Source: Hyalangium gracile (lineage in GTDB: Bacteria > Myxococcota > Myxococcia > Myxococcales > Myxococcaceae). From it: a DNA stretch of 64,000 nucleotides. Positions within the stretch are counted from its first letter, which is position 1, and each line of letters begins with the position of its first letter. The notes beneath the pieces were generated by a model. That model saw nothing but the letters and a program-made list of their open reading frames with translations, was not told the origin of the DNA and made no database searches. The DNA lies in the NCBI RefSeq assembly GCF_020103725.1, contig NZ_JAHXBG010000019.1, positions 62,001 to 126,000 of the forward strand, in the 5' to 3' direction. Position numbers and translations under genes: made by a program. Shown piece after piece: positions 8,271 through 17,393 of this stretch.

Positions 8271-9806
8271 TCAGTGCGCCGGCTGGCGCAGCGCTGACTC
8301 CTGGAGGTAGGCGCGCGACAGGGCGGCGTTGCCTCCCAGTCGGGCAATCTCGCCGAGGTCCTCCAGCAGCCGCACCTCGAGGTCCGCGTCGTTGATGCGC
8401 CGGGCCTGGCGCAGGCCACGCAGGGCGTGCTCACGCGCCTCGGGCAGCCGGTTCCCGGCCGCGTAGAGCCCGGCCAGCACCTGCTCCAGCTCGGCGCAGC
8501 GCGAGTCCAGCCGCTGCTGCTCACACTCGGAGAGCGCGGCGCTCAGCGTGGCCTCCGCCTGGGCGCTCTCACCGCCGGCCAGCTGCGCCTGGGCCCGCCG
8601 CAACTCCGCCTCCATCAGGAACCACGCGTCCCCCGCCTCGTGCGTGGCGGCCTGGGAGAAGTCTCGCTGCGCGTTGCGCTCGACATAGGTTCGCAGCACG
8701 TCGCCGCCGTAGTGCGCATCCAGGGCCTTCGCCACGGGGAGCAGCGCGCGCACACGCTCGGCGCCAGGCGCGGAGCCGACCGCCAGGTACAGGGAACGGC
8801 GAGCCACGGACGGGGCATCGCGCACCTGCGCGTCGGATAGCGGAGTGCCCTGCTCCACCATGGCCTTGCCGGCATCCCGGACGGCCTTCCACCGGTTGAG
8901 GCGCTCCAGCCCCTGGCGCTCCAGCGACGCCTTGTGCTCCCGGGCCTCGTCGCTCCAGCCAGGCTCGTTGAGCGCCGCCACCTGGCCGAAGCTCTCCGCG
9001 GCCACCAGCTCGAGCCCGAGCTCGCGCAGCACCAGGCCCCGGTTCCACAGCGCCGGAGCGTGACGAGGCGCCTTCGCCAGCACGCCCTCCAGCAGGGTGA
9101 GCGCCTGCTCGAGCTCGCCCTTCGAGAGCGCCACCACCGCACGGTCGCTGTCCACCTCGGGCGAGGTGGAGAGCTTGCCCAGGTACGAGAAGGCCCGATC
9201 CCGCTCACCGCGCATCAGGAAGGTGGTGGCCAGGCCGTGCACGTCACCCGCCTTCTCCAGCTTCACCTGCGTCTCCAGCGGCACGACCTCCACGGTCCGC
9301 TCGCTGCCGGAGCGCTTCACGCCGTACGGCCGCCAGCCGCTGGCCCCCGGGTAGCTCAGCCGCGCCTCCATCGAGCGTGTGGGCGCCAGCGCGAGCGTCT
9401 CGTAGTCCCCTCCCCCCGAGCCGTCACCGGGGCTGCGGAGCACGGCCAGGGCGAAGGCCGCGGCCAGCACCCCGCCCATCACGACGGTGAGCCCGACACG
9501 GCGGCGGCTCCAGGTGGGACGAAAGGCACGGGACGCGGCAGGGGAAGAGCGCGGTGCCTCCACCGGCCGGGCCGCCTCCGCTGGTCGCGCCGCCTCCTCT
9601 CCCGCCGGGGATGCCTTCTTCTCCGTCGCGGCCAGCTGCGCGCTCACGGCTCCGAGCTCCAGGATGTCCTGCAGCTCCACCTGACACTGCTCGCAAGTAG
9701 CCAGGTGCCCGCGGAAGGACTCAGCCTCGGCGGGCTCCAGCTCCCCGTCCGCGAAGGCGTGCACGAGCTCATGGATGTCGTCACCCATGTCGGACATGCC
9801 ACTCAT
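8271..9806 (-). CDS. Anti-sigma factor with zinc finger, TM helix and TPR-like sensor domain
   Basis: 511 residues; the start codon overlaps the sigma-factor stop (ATGA), indicating translational coupling. The N-terminal zinc-finger anti-sigma motif is H-x3-C-x2-C in HLATCEQC with an upstream His (ELVHAFADGELEP). An Ala/Pro-rich linker is followed by a membrane segment (VGLTVVMGGVLAAAFALAVL, about 108-127), then a large external part with helical TPR-like units (ATTFLMRGERDRAFSYLGKL, HAPALWNRGLVLRELGLEL and others). Role (known for the class): holds the ECF sigma factor at the membrane until an envelope signal releases it. The TPR-rich external domain probably senses a protein or peptide partner (inference). 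Confidence 0.85.
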   Translation of the reverse strand: MSGMSDMGDDIHELVHAFADGELEPAEAESFRGHLATCEQCQVELQDILELGAVSAQLAATEKKASPAGEEAARPAEAARPVEAPRSSPAASRAFRPTWSRRRVGLTVVMGGVLAAAFALAVLRSPGDGSGGGDYETLALAPTRSMEARLSYPGASGWRPYGVKRSGSERTVEVVPLETQVKLEKAGDVHGLATTFLMRGERDRAFSYLGKLSTSPEVDSDRAVVALSKGELEQALTLLEGVLAKAPRHAPALWNRGLVLRELGLELVAAESFGQVAALNEPGWSDEAREHKASLERQGLERLNRWKAVRDAGKAMVEQGTPLSDAQVRDAPSVARRSLYLAVGSAPGAERVRALLPVAKALDAHYGGDVLRTYVERNAQRDFSQAATHEAGDAWFLMEAELRRAQAQLAGGESAQAEATLSAALSECEQQRLDSRCAELEQVLAGLYAAGNRLPEAREHALRGLRQARRINDADLEVRLLEDLGEIARLGGNAALSRAYLQESALRQPAH

Positions 9807-10438
9807 GCATCGCCTCCTGTCTCGGTGGGCAGCAACAGCTCCTTCAGGCGGCGGCGCGCGCGGATGAGCCGCGTGCCCACGGTGTCCTTGGGGATGCCGA
9901 GCTGCGCGGCAATCTCGTTATAGGAGCGCTTCTCCAGCGCATGGAGCTGGTACACGAGGCGGAACTGCTCGGGGAGCTTCTCCACGGCCTCCTGGAGCTG
10001 CTCGGGACCGATGTGAGCCCACCGGGGCTGGGCCTCCTGCTCGGGGGCAGCGACGCGCTCCTGCACCTCCTCGGCGGAGACATCCGCGCTCCGCTCCCGG
10101 GAGCGGGAGCGAAACCGGTCAATGAAGCAGTTGCGGAGGATGGTGAGTATCCAGGCAAGGAAGTTCGTCCCTTGCTTGTAGCTGGCCCTCTTCTGAAACC
10201 CGCGCAGGCAGGTCTCCTGGAAGAGATCGTCCGCCTCCGCGGCATTGCCACACAGTCGCAGTCCGGTGGCCCGGATGGCGTGTTCATGCTCCCGGACGAG
10301 GGCGGCGAACCACGCGCTGTCGGGGTCCAAAGGATCCAAGCGGCCGGGAGGCTCCTCGGTCCGATCCCAGACAGTCAAGCTCCGCGAGAAGAGCAGGCTC
10401 TCCGGCCATCCGGCGTGGTGTAGGGCAACAGCTTCCAT
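9803..10438 (-). CDS. ECF RNA polymerase sigma factor
   Basis: 211 residues from ATG 10438; a GTG directly before it (10441) is an alternative, and AGGG lies a few bases upstream. Region 2: FAALVREHEHAIRATGLRLC, DDLFQETCLRGF and NFLAWILTILRNCFIDRFR. Region 4: LPEQFRLVYQLHALEKRSYN and EIAAQLGIPKDTVGTRLIRA, a helix-turn-helix. It directs transcription of a small regulon and is controlled by the coupled zinc-finger anti-sigma factor encoded immediately downstream. It probably regulates its own operon, but no clear -35/-10 ECF pair was identified. Confidence 0.92.
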   Translation of the reverse strand: MEAVALHHAGWPESLLFSRSLTVWDRTEEPPGRLDPLDPDSAWFAALVREHEHAIRATGLRLCGNAAEADDLFQETCLRGFQKRASYKQGTNFLAWILTILRNCFIDRFRSRSRERSADVSAEEVQERVAAPEQEAQPRWAHIGPEQLQEAVEKLPEQFRLVYQLHALEKRSYNEIAAQLGIPKDTVGTRLIRARRRLKELLLPTETGGDA

Positions 10439-10501
10439 CACCCTAGGAACGACGGCCCCCGGAGATCTTCCCGGGTGAATCTTTCCAGAAGAATTATTTT
10501 G

Positions 10502-11008
10502 TCACCGGTTGAGACGGACGATCTCCTCGTTGAGGAGGCTGGCGAAGCACACCCAGCCCAGGTAGGGGGCCATGAGCGCCGCGGCCGGCCGGTCCACCTT
10601 GCGCGCCGCGGCGATGTAGGCGGCGATGCTGACGCCGAGCGCGCCGATGTCCGCCAGCGCGGTCTTCTTGCGGCGCTTGCCGAAGAAGAGCCATGACCAC
10701 GCGGCGTTGAAGCCGAGCTGGACGAGCCACAGCCCCAGGGCTCGCGAGCGCGCGGGCCCGGCCGCCTGGTTCCACACCCGCCAGCCCGAGACGGCGATGA
10801 GCCCATAGAGCACCGTCCACACGGGAGCGAACACGGCATCCGGCGGCTGGAACGGAGGCTTGCGCAGCCGCCGGTACCAGAGCTGGGTGCCATGGCTCGG
10901 GCCCGCCCCGAGCGCGGCCGCCCCCGCGGTCAACGCGCCGAAGACGCCCAGCGCCGCGATGGACTCACTCCTCAACGAAGGACTCTTCAAGGCGGGACTC
11001 CGCTGCAT
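10502..11008 (-). CDS. tspO: TspO/MBR family membrane protein
   Basis: 168 residues from ATG 11008, with GGAGGAG five bases upstream. Five hydrophobic helices, with family signatures WYRRLRKPPFQPPDAVFAPVW, LVQLGFNAAWSWLFFG and MAPYLGWVCFASLLN. TspO proteins bind tetrapyrroles and cholesterol-like molecules, and in bacteria are linked to porphyrin breakdown or stress responses. The N-terminus carries about 15 extra hydrophilic residues. It lies 63 bases upstream of the ECF sigma gene on the same strand, so readthrough into that gene is possible. Confidence 0.93.
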   Translation of the reverse strand: MQRSPALKSPSLRSESIAALGVFGALTAGAAALGAGPSHGTQLWYRRLRKPPFQPPDAVFAPVWTVLYGLIAVSGWRVWNQAAGPARSRALGLWLVQLGFNAAWSWLFFGKRRKKTALADIGALGVSIAAYIAAARKVDRPAAALMAPYLGWVCFASLLNEEIVRLNR

Positions 11009-11038
11009 CGTCGCTCCTCCAGCACGGAATGCACGACA

Positions 11039-11071
11039 CTCCCCGGAGGAAGTCGCCTTCCCCCCGGGGAG
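11039..11071 (-). terminator. Second stem-loop downstream of the ferritin-like operon
   Basis: Arms CTCCCCGG (11039-11046) and CCGGGGAG (11064-11071) with a 17-base loop, beyond the first hairpin at 11093-11123. It lies in the gap between the ferritin-like gene and tspO and could be a backup terminator or fold in the tspO leader. Confidence 0.4.
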
Positions 11072-11092
11072 CCAGAAACCTCCAGGTGCTCA

Positions 11093-11123
11093 CGGGAGAG
11101 GAGCCCCTCCCTCCCCTCTCCCG
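11093..11123 (-). terminator. Stem-loop terminator of the ferritin-like operon
   Basis: Nine-base arms CGGGAGAGG (11093-11101) and CCTCTCCCG (11115-11123), starting 13 bases beyond the stop codon of the ferritin-like gene. There is no U-tract. Confidence 0.5.
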
Positions 11124-11136
11124 GAGCCACACCACG

Positions 11137-11895
11137 TCACGGCGCGGGAATGCCTGCCTCTTCGCGGACACCCGCCTCGCCCGTCACGCCCGCGAAGAGC
11201 CAGCGCCGCACCAGCAGCAGGTGCTCGGCCTCCGTGCCCAGCGCCGCCTCGAACTGCTCGACGAGCTCGGTCTGCCCCAGCCCCTGGGCCAGCTCGATGA
11301 GCAGCTCCCAGCCGGCGTTGTCCGTCAGCTCCGCCACCAGCAGGGCCTCCAGGCACTGGACCAGGTTGGTGCGCGGATCCGTCAGCACCGCGGGGATGCC
11401 CTTGGACGCCACGGACACCAGGTCCGCCGAGGGCGTCAGGGCCGTGGGGTCCGCCCCCATCTTCTCCATCGCCTCGCGGACGAGCGCGAAGTGGGCCAGC
11501 TCGTCGAGCATGATCTTCTCGAGCTGCTCGCGCGACGGGCCCCCCGGCCACGTCCCGTGCAGGTCGAACTTGCTCAGGGCCGCCTCGTAGAGGCGCACCC
11601 CGGTGCGCTCGAAGCCGAGCCGCTCGCCCAGCTTGTCGATGAACACCGTGGGCTTGTTGCCCTTGAGCATCTCCTTGGCGGTCTTGAACATGCCCTTGAG
11701 CGTGGCCGGCACGGGCACCGTCCCCAGGCCGTCCCCCTCCTTCCCGTAGAGGATGCGCACCTCGGCGATGCCGGCCTCGGTGCCGGGCGAGCTCGGCAGC
11801 CCCTGCCGTGCCCCCTCGATGGCCTCCTTGCTGTCGATGGGCGACGTCTGGATGCCGGTGCGGTTGAGCCCCACGTCACTGGATGTCTTCTTCAT
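11137..11895 (-). CDS. Ferritin-like domain protein (single domain)
   Basis: 252 residues from ATG 11895, with GGGAGG eight bases upstream. A helical protein with ferritin-like signatures: LDELAHFALVREAMEKMG gives an ExxH-type motif, and a late helix has TEAEHLLLVRRW, again ExxH. Known of the superfamily: four-helix bundles that bind a di-iron centre or are used as structural scaffolds. The N-terminal 60 residues are polar. The start overlaps the stop of the upstream ferritin-like gene by four bases (ATGA), so the two proteins are made together and may form a complex. Iron binding and role (oxidative stress, metal storage, surface layer) are not proven by the sequence. Confidence 0.75.
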   Translation of the reverse strand: MKKTSSDVGLNRTGIQTSPIDSKEAIEGARQGLPSSPGTEAGIAEVRILYGKEGDGLGTVPVPATLKGMFKTAKEMLKGNKPTVFIDKLGERLGFERTGVRLYEAALSKFDLHGTWPGGPSREQLEKIMLDELAHFALVREAMEKMGADPTALTPSADLVSVASKGIPAVLTDPRTNLVQCLEALLVAELTDNAGWELLIELAQGLGQTELVEQFEAALGTEAEHLLLVRRWLFAGVTGEAGVREEAGIPAP

Positions 11896-13097
11896 TGCTG
11901 CAGCCTCCCTTCCGGCCCGACGCCCACGCCCTGCACCCGCGCGCTGAGCTCGGTGCCCGGCGTCCACTGGTAACCCGCGGAGCAGATCTCGCTCGGCGAG
12001 CCCTCGGAGTTGAGCTGATCACGGTAGAGGATGGAGCGGTGCCCGGGTGGGATCTCCGCCTTGTCCACGAACTCCGTGCCGTTGGCGCGCAGATCCACCT
12101 CCTGGTTCAGCGTGCGGCGCACGAAGTCGCGGTGGCTCTTGAAGTCGATGAGGTCGGGCAGCGTCGCCGGCAGCACCTCGGCCGGGTCCCTCCCCTCGAT
12201 GCGCTGGAACAGCTCCATCACGTACTGCAGATGGCCCAGCTCGTAGTCCACCATGCGCTGCCAGATGCCCTTGATGCGGGCGTTGCCCTCGTACTGAAGG
12301 CACGAGTAGTAGCAGTACACCTCCATGGCCTCGCTCAGCAGCAGCTTCTCGAGCACCGACTCGTCCGGGTCGCACAGCGAGCCGTACTGGGTGACGTGCT
12401 GCTCCTCGATGGAGGCGATCTCCGCGTAGAGCTGGCGCGCGACCGGGTCGGTGAACATCGGACCGATGGTCATGTAGAAGTCGTGCGTCTGGAACTCGGC
12501 CGCGGTGATGAGCATCGCGTGGATCTTCGAGAGCGGATGCGCCTGGCGCCTGTCGTAGGGACGCCGCAGGTCATCCAGCGGGTGGCGGTGCTCCACCACG
12601 GTGGGCCGCCCGGGCCGGATGTCCGAGTAGGACTGGATGAGGTAGTTCGGGTCCTTGCCCTCGAGCCGGTCATACAGGGCGGCGTACCGGTACAGGTGGT
12701 CGAAGTCCTCCAGCAGGCCGAAGCGATAGGCCTGGGCCAGGTACGGGTCAGGCTCCTTGAGGGCCACGCTGGCCGTCACCTCGATGGCCACCTGCTCGAA
12801 GCCGAGGGTCGTCTCCAGCGGGCTCTGGTCCGGCGGGTTGAGCCAGTTGACCAGCGTCTGCTGGTGGTGCTCCGCGCGGCGGATGAGCGCCAGCGGCTCA
12901 CGCAGCTCGCGGTTCATGCGCGCCACGATATGCTTGAAGCGCAGCGAGTCCGCCTCGATGCCGTTCATGAGGATGACACGCACGCGGGTGAAGGCGTCGT
13001 CATCCAGCTTGCTGTAGGGGCGCTGAACCAGGTCCTTCCAGGTGAAGACCTGGCGATCCAGCGGCACCCCTTTCTCCTTGAAGAGATCCAGGGCCAC
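11892..13097 (-). CDS. Ferritin-like protein, larger partner
   Basis: 401 residues. Start GTG 13097 chosen because AAGGAG lies six to seven bases upstream; upstream of it the frame is open to 13424 but looks non-coding and faces a divergent gene. The first half has a helical pair around EVTASVALKEPDPYLAQAYR and EDFDHLYRYAALYDRLEG. The second half has IASIEEQHVTQYGSL and MVDYELGHLQYVMEL, two ExxH motifs typical of di-iron ferritin-like bundles. No signal peptide. Coupled by an ATGA overlap to the smaller ferritin-like gene. The C-terminal 70 residues (EIPPGHRSILYRDQLNSEG) look like a separate, non-helical extension. Function unknown; probable metal binding. Confidence 0.75.
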   Translation of the reverse strand: MALDLFKEKGVPLDRQVFTWKDLVQRPYSKLDDDAFTRVRVILMNGIEADSLRFKHIVARMNRELREPLALIRRAEHHQQTLVNWLNPPDQSPLETTLGFEQVAIEVTASVALKEPDPYLAQAYRFGLLEDFDHLYRYAALYDRLEGKDPNYLIQSYSDIRPGRPTVVEHRHPLDDLRRPYDRRQAHPLSKIHAMLITAAEFQTHDFYMTIGPMFTDPVARQLYAEIASIEEQHVTQYGSLCDPDESVLEKLLLSEAMEVYCYYSCLQYEGNARIKGIWQRMVDYELGHLQYVMELFQRIEGRDPAEVLPATLPDLIDFKSHRDFVRRTLNQEVDLRANGTEFVDKAEIPPGHRSILYRDQLNSEGSPSEICSAGYQWTPGTELSARVQGVGVGPEGRLQQ

Positions 13098-13293
13098 GTC
13101 TGACTCCTTTGAGCGGAGAGGTAAACGAATCGGGGTAAAGCTCTGGCGCCCCTGGCAGTCCGGCAATGGAGACAGTCGTGCAGCCTGGTGTCCTGCGGAG
13201 CGGAGCAATGGCCTGCCTGGGTGCCCGCCGGATCTTCCAAGGGCGCCGCCCGCCGCCGGTGACATAGAGTCGGTCCGAGCGAGGAAGTAGCGG

Positions 13294-15684
13294 ATGGCGA
13301 GTGACACCTGGAAGGTCCTACGGCTGCGCCTGCGCAACCACCTGCCGCAGATGGTGGGGCTGGCGGTGCTGAGCACGTTGGTGGCGGCGGGCTGCTGGAA
13401 GCTGGAGTGGCTGTGGCTGCACACCGTGGAGCGCGGCCTCTACGACACCGCGCTCACGCGGTTCACCGAGAAGGAAGGCCCGTCCACCGAGATCGTCGTG
13501 GTGGCCATTGATCAGTCGAGCCTCGACGGGGTGCGCAACAACCCGACGTACGCGCGCAACTTCGGCACCTACCCGTGGACCCGCAATCTGTGGGCGCGGG
13601 TGGTGGAGGAGCTGGCCCACAACGGCGCGCGGGCGGTGCTCTTCGATCTGGTGATGGACGAGCGGTACACGGACGTGAGCGCGGACCTCGACTTCGCCCA
13701 GGCCCTGCGAGACACGGGCCTGCCCATCTACCTGGGCGTGGCCTCGCACCCGAGGGCGGCCCCGCTGCCGAAGGTGGAGGCCGTCCACGTGCCTCGGGAG
13801 CCGAGCAAGGCTCGCCTGCCCACGAAGCCCGCCGTCGCGACGGAAGAGGCCACGGCTCCGGAGTCCATCCCCGAGCCGCCCGCGGCGGGAGAGGAGCAGT
13901 TCGAGGAGCTGGACGAGAGCGAGGTGGAGGCGAAGACGGATCCGCTGGAGGCGGCGCGGGTGCTGGCCTTCCCGGTGCGGACGGACGGGCGCGAGCTTCC
14001 CCTGCTGGAGTACGAGTCCGAGCGCGGAGGGCGCGAGCGGTTCTACCCGGTGCCTCCCATCGCGTCGCTGCTGACGGACGTGGCGGGCTTCGGGCTGGTG
14101 GAGGTGGAGCCGGACGCGGACGGGCGCATGCGGCGCACCCGCTTCGCGTACACGGATGGAGTAAACTCCTACGTCACGCTGCCGGTGGCGCTGGCGGCGG
14201 ACGTGTTCGGGGCGAAGGAGCTGGTGTTCTCCGGCCGGACGATGCAGCTGGGCTCGCGCACGTTCGACGTGGATCCGGACGGCAGCGCCGCGCTCGACTT
14301 CGGAGGCAGGCTGAACGAGCGGTTCCACACCGTCCCGGTCCTGGCGCTGCTGGACGCCTGGGCGCTGCGGCGGCAGGGCAAGCCCACGACGCTGCCGGCG
14401 GACCTCTTCCGCAACCGCTTCGTGGTGGTCGGCGGCATGGCGGTGGGGCTGGGCGACAACAAGTCCACGCCGTTCTCGGCCTCCACGCCGGGGATGGCCA
14501 AGCAGCTCGCGGTGCTGGAGAACCTGCTCGCCGGCCGCTTCATCACCGAGGCGCCCTTCTGGGTGAGCGTGCTGTTCGGGCTCGGGCTGGCGCTGCTGTC
14601 GACGGTGGTGCTCATGACGCTGCGCTGGCCGGTGCTGGAGTTCGCGTGGCTCCTGGTGGTGCTGGGGGTCGTCTACGGGGTGATGGGTGGCTCGCTGGCG
14701 CTGGGCCGGGTGCACGTGCTCTCGGCGATGCCGGCCGCGGCGGCGCTGCTGGCCTGCATGGGGGCCATGGCGTCCAACCACCTCTTCGCCAGCCGCGAGG
14801 CCGCCTTCATCCGCCAGGCCTTCAACCGCTACATGGAGCCCCGGCTCATCGAGCAGATGATCGAGGAGCGGCAGCTGCCGAAGCTGGACGGCGAGGAGCG
14901 GGAGATCACCGCCTTCTTCAGCGACATCCGCGGCTTCTCCACCTTCTCGGAGCGGTTCAAGGACGACCCGCGCGCGCTGGTGCGCGTGCTCAACATGTAC
15001 CTGACGCGGGTGAGCTCGGCGCTGCTGAACGAGGGCGGCTGCCTGGACAAGTACATCGGCGACGCGGTGGTGTGCCTCTTCGGGGCGCCCTTCAACCAGT
15101 CGGACCACGCGGTGCGGGCCTGCCGCGGAGCGCTGGTGGCCCAGGCGGAGGTGGAGCGGCTGCGCGCGGAGTTCCGCAAGCAGGGCCTGCCGGACGTGTA
15201 CACGCGCATCGGCCTCAACAGCGCGCGGCTCTTCGTGGGCAACTTCGGAAGCGAGCAGCTCTTCGACTACACGGCCATGGGCGACGGCATGAACCTGGCG
15301 TCCCGGCTGGAGGGCGCGAACAAGGCCTATGGCTCGCTGATCATGATCGGGCAGCGCACCTACGAGCTGGCGAAGCACGACATCGAGGTGCGCGAGCTGG
15401 ACCAGGTCCGCGTTGCGGGCAAGAGCGAGGCGGTGACGGTGTACGAGCTGCTGGCGCTCAAGGGCCAGCTGCCGGCGGCGAAGCGCGAGACGGTGGAGCG
15501 CTACCATGAGGCGCTCGCGCTGTACCGCCAGGCGCGCTTTGGAGAGGCGGCGGTGGTGCTGCGGTTCCAGCGGTCGAAGGACCCGACGGACGGGCCGACG
15601 GCCGCGCTGCTCGCGCGCTGCCAGGAGTACGTGGAGAATCCGCCCCCACCCTCGTGGGACGGGGTGACGAGCCTGGACAAGTGA
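13294..15684 (+). CDS. CHASE2-domain adenylate/guanylate cyclase
   Basis: 796 residues from ATG 13294. An N-terminal membrane helix (about 18-36) leads into an extracellular CHASE2 sensor (EIVVVAIDQSSLDG, YPWTRNLWARVVEEL, GARAVLFDLVMDE) with an acidic insertion around 165-225 (EEQFEELDESEVEAKTDP). Three membrane helices follow (about 410-500), then a class III cyclase catalytic domain. Metal Asp544 is in FFSDIRGFSTF and Asp590 in YIGDAVVCLFG; the purine/ribose region is YTAMGDGMNLASRLEG. A short helical tail follows. Role: makes cyclic nucleotide, probably cAMP, in response to an envelope signal. Likely first gene of an operon with the SH3 and M48 genes (17-base gap, then overlap). Confidence 0.92.
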   Translation: MASDTWKVLRLRLRNHLPQMVGLAVLSTLVAAGCWKLEWLWLHTVERGLYDTALTRFTEKEGPSTEIVVVAIDQSSLDGVRNNPTYARNFGTYPWTRNLWARVVEELAHNGARAVLFDLVMDERYTDVSADLDFAQALRDTGLPIYLGVASHPRAAPLPKVEAVHVPREPSKARLPTKPAVATEEATAPESIPEPPAAGEEQFEELDESEVEAKTDPLEAARVLAFPVRTDGRELPLLEYESERGGRERFYPVPPIASLLTDVAGFGLVEVEPDADGRMRRTRFAYTDGVNSYVTLPVALAADVFGAKELVFSGRTMQLGSRTFDVDPDGSAALDFGGRLNERFHTVPVLALLDAWALRRQGKPTTLPADLFRNRFVVVGGMAVGLGDNKSTPFSASTPGMAKQLAVLENLLAGRFITEAPFWVSVLFGLGLALLSTVVLMTLRWPVLEFAWLLVVLGVVYGVMGGSLALGRVHVLSAMPAAAALLACMGAMASNHLFASREAAFIRQAFNRYMEPRLIEQMIEERQLPKLDGEEREITAFFSDIRGFSTFSERFKDDPRALVRVLNMYLTRVSSALLNEGGCLDKYIGDAVVCLFGAPFNQSDHAVRACRGALVAQAEVERLRAEFRKQGLPDVYTRIGLNSARLFVGNFGSEQLFDYTAMGDGMNLASRLEGANKAYGSLIMIGQRTYELAKHDIEVRELDQVRVAGKSEAVTVYELLALKGQLPAAKRETVERYHEALALYRQARFGEAAVVLRFQRSKDPTDGPTAALLARCQEYVENPPPPSWDGVTSLDK

Positions 15685-15701
15685 GAGGAGTGAAGAACGC
15701 C

Positions 15702-16256
15702 ATGCACAAGAGAGCCCGATGGCTGGTGGGGACACTGGCCCTGTGTGCCGCGAGCACGGCCCTGGCGGTCGGCGTGGGCGAGCCGCTGTACGTGAAGGCG
15801 CGCAACACGCGGCTCATGGCGGGCCCTCCGCCCAGCGCCGACGTGAAGGCCATCCTCCAGCCCGGCCAGCAGGTGAAGTGGCTGGGCGCCGACCCGAAGA
15901 ACAAGCAGTGGCACAAGGTGGAGGTGGATCGACAGAAGGGGCTGGTCTTCCAGTCCAACCTCTCCACGAAGCCGCCTGGCAAGGAGCTCCTCGCCAGCGA
16001 AGGGGCTCCCCAGGGAGACATGAAGGCACTGGCCAGCGCGGGCGCCGCGGTCCGGGGGCTGAGTGGCGGCGCCATCACCTATGGCAAGGAGAAGGGACAG
16101 AAGACCCCTGCCTTCTCGACGGCCGTGGATCAGCTCCAGAAGCTCGAGGAGCATGCGAACGCCATCACACCCGCAGCGCTCGCCGCGCACGCCGAGAAGG
16201 CCCACCTGTTTCCGGTGGTCGGCCCCCGTGAGACGGCCTCGCGAGGTGGCAGGTGA
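15702..16256 (+). CDS. Exported SH3-domain protein
   Basis: 184 residues from ATG 15702; GAGGAG lies about 12 bases upstream, and the gene starts 17 bases after the cyclase stop. Signal peptide MHKRARWLVGTLALCAASTALA, then a bacterial SH3-like domain at about 25-90 (PLYVKARNTRLMAGPPPSAD, LQPGQQVKWLGADP, WHKVEVDRQKGLVFQSNLS). A Gly/Ala-rich central part follows, with a C-terminal helix around STAVDQLQKLEEHANAIT. SH3 domains of this type bind peptidoglycan or periplasmic proteins. Its stop codon shares a base with the start of the M48 protease gene, so the two are coupled and probably work together in the envelope. Confidence 0.8.
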   Translation: MHKRARWLVGTLALCAASTALAVGVGEPLYVKARNTRLMAGPPPSADVKAILQPGQQVKWLGADPKNKQWHKVEVDRQKGLVFQSNLSTKPPGKELLASEGAPQGDMKALASAGAAVRGLSGGAITYGKEKGQKTPAFSTAVDQLQKLEEHANAITPAALAAHAEKAHLFPVVGPRETASRGGR

Positions 16257-17275
16257 TGCGCTCGTTCTCGAGAAGCTCCGTCGCGGGCCTCGGCTTTCTG
16301 GCGCTGTCGTGCGCCGGGATGAAGCTGCCCACGCTTCCGAACTCCGTGGGGGGCGTCGTCCAGACGGTGAACACGGGCATCAAGACCTATCGCGATGCCT
16401 CCGCCTGCGAGAAGCTCGCGGCCCGGCCCTCCGTCGAAGAGGAGTACACGCTGGGAGGCGCCGTCGCCCTCAACTGGGTGCAGCGAGGCGGTGGGCTGAT
16501 CGAACTCGCCTCGCACAAGGAGCTGGTGACCTACCTCAACGTCGTGGGGAAGAACCTGGGAGCGCAGTCCTCCCGGCCCACGCTGAGGTGGACCTTCGGC
16601 GTCCTGCGGACGGAGTCCTCCGTCAACGCGCTGTCCACCCCGGGCGGCTACATCCTGGTGACCCGCAAGCTGCTCCAGAGCGTGGAGAACGAGGCCCAGC
16701 TCGCGGGAGTGCTCGCGCACGAGATCGCCCACGTCACGGAGCGGCACGTCCTGAATCGCTACTCCCAGGTCAAGGTGGGCCAATGCCAGCGGGCCGTGGC
16801 CATCAAGGGTGGAAAGGAGGCCATCGGCCAGAATGGAGGCGATCTCACCCCGGCCGTGGTGGATGATCTCCTCGCCGTCGTGGACGACCTGGAGAGCACA
16901 CTGAACCTGGATCTTCAGCCCAGGCTGCTGACCAGCTTCACGGATGGCCTGGTGCAGACGCTGACCGAGGATGGCCTCGACGAGAAGGAGGAGTTCGCCG
17001 CGGATGAAGAGGCGGCCCGCCTGCTCCTCTCCGCGGGTTATGATCCCCAGGAGTACGTGACCTTTCTCTCCAGGCTCCCCGACAGTCAGGCCACGTTCGG
17101 CCACCACCCACGCAGCCAGGATCGCACGAGGAAGCTCTCCACCTTCCTCCGGGGCAACAAGAGCTCCGGGAGCGACTTCCCCGAGCTGGCGGCTGGCACC
17201 GAGGGCCTCGTGCGCCCCCCACTGCCGCCCTCCTTCGCCTCGGTGAAGAAGGCCGTGGCCCGCGACAAGCCGTAG
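16256..17275 (+). CDS. M48-family metalloprotease, lipoprotein
   Basis: 339 residues from ATG 16256 (a GTG just before it is an alternative). Lipobox GFLALSC places the acylated Cys at residue 19. Zinc site HEIAH (His155, His159) in LAGVLAHEIAHVTERHVL, and a downstream helix EEFAADEEAARLLLSAGYDP provides the third ligand (Glu/Asp), as in BepA/YfgC-type M48B peptidases. No C-terminal TPR region. Role: envelope peptidase, probably quality control or processing of outer-membrane or secreted proteins. The gene overlaps the SH3 protein gene by one base and is the last gene of the cyclase operon. Confidence 0.87.
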   Translation: MRSFSRSSVAGLGFLALSCAGMKLPTLPNSVGGVVQTVNTGIKTYRDASACEKLAARPSVEEEYTLGGAVALNWVQRGGGLIELASHKELVTYLNVVGKNLGAQSSRPTLRWTFGVLRTESSVNALSTPGGYILVTRKLLQSVENEAQLAGVLAHEIAHVTERHVLNRYSQVKVGQCQRAVAIKGGKEAIGQNGGDLTPAVVDDLLAVVDDLESTLNLDLQPRLLTSFTDGLVQTLTEDGLDEKEEFAADEEAARLLLSAGYDPQEYVTFLSRLPDSQATFGHHPRSQDRTRKLSTFLRGNKSSGSDFPELAAGTEGLVRPPLPPSFASVKKAVARDKP

Positions 17276-17393
17276 CCGCCTCCACGCCCGGGGCGAAGGG
17301 AGCAGCCCGGGCGGGGGATTTCCGCTCGGCGGGCACGAGCGGTACTCTCCCGGCGCCGGAGGCCCGACGGCCCGGCCCAATGGAGGGGGTTCC

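Noticed and set aside
13318-15735. 805-codon open frame on the minus strand
   Set aside because: Antisense shadow of the CHASE2 cyclase; no start signal or recognisable motif.
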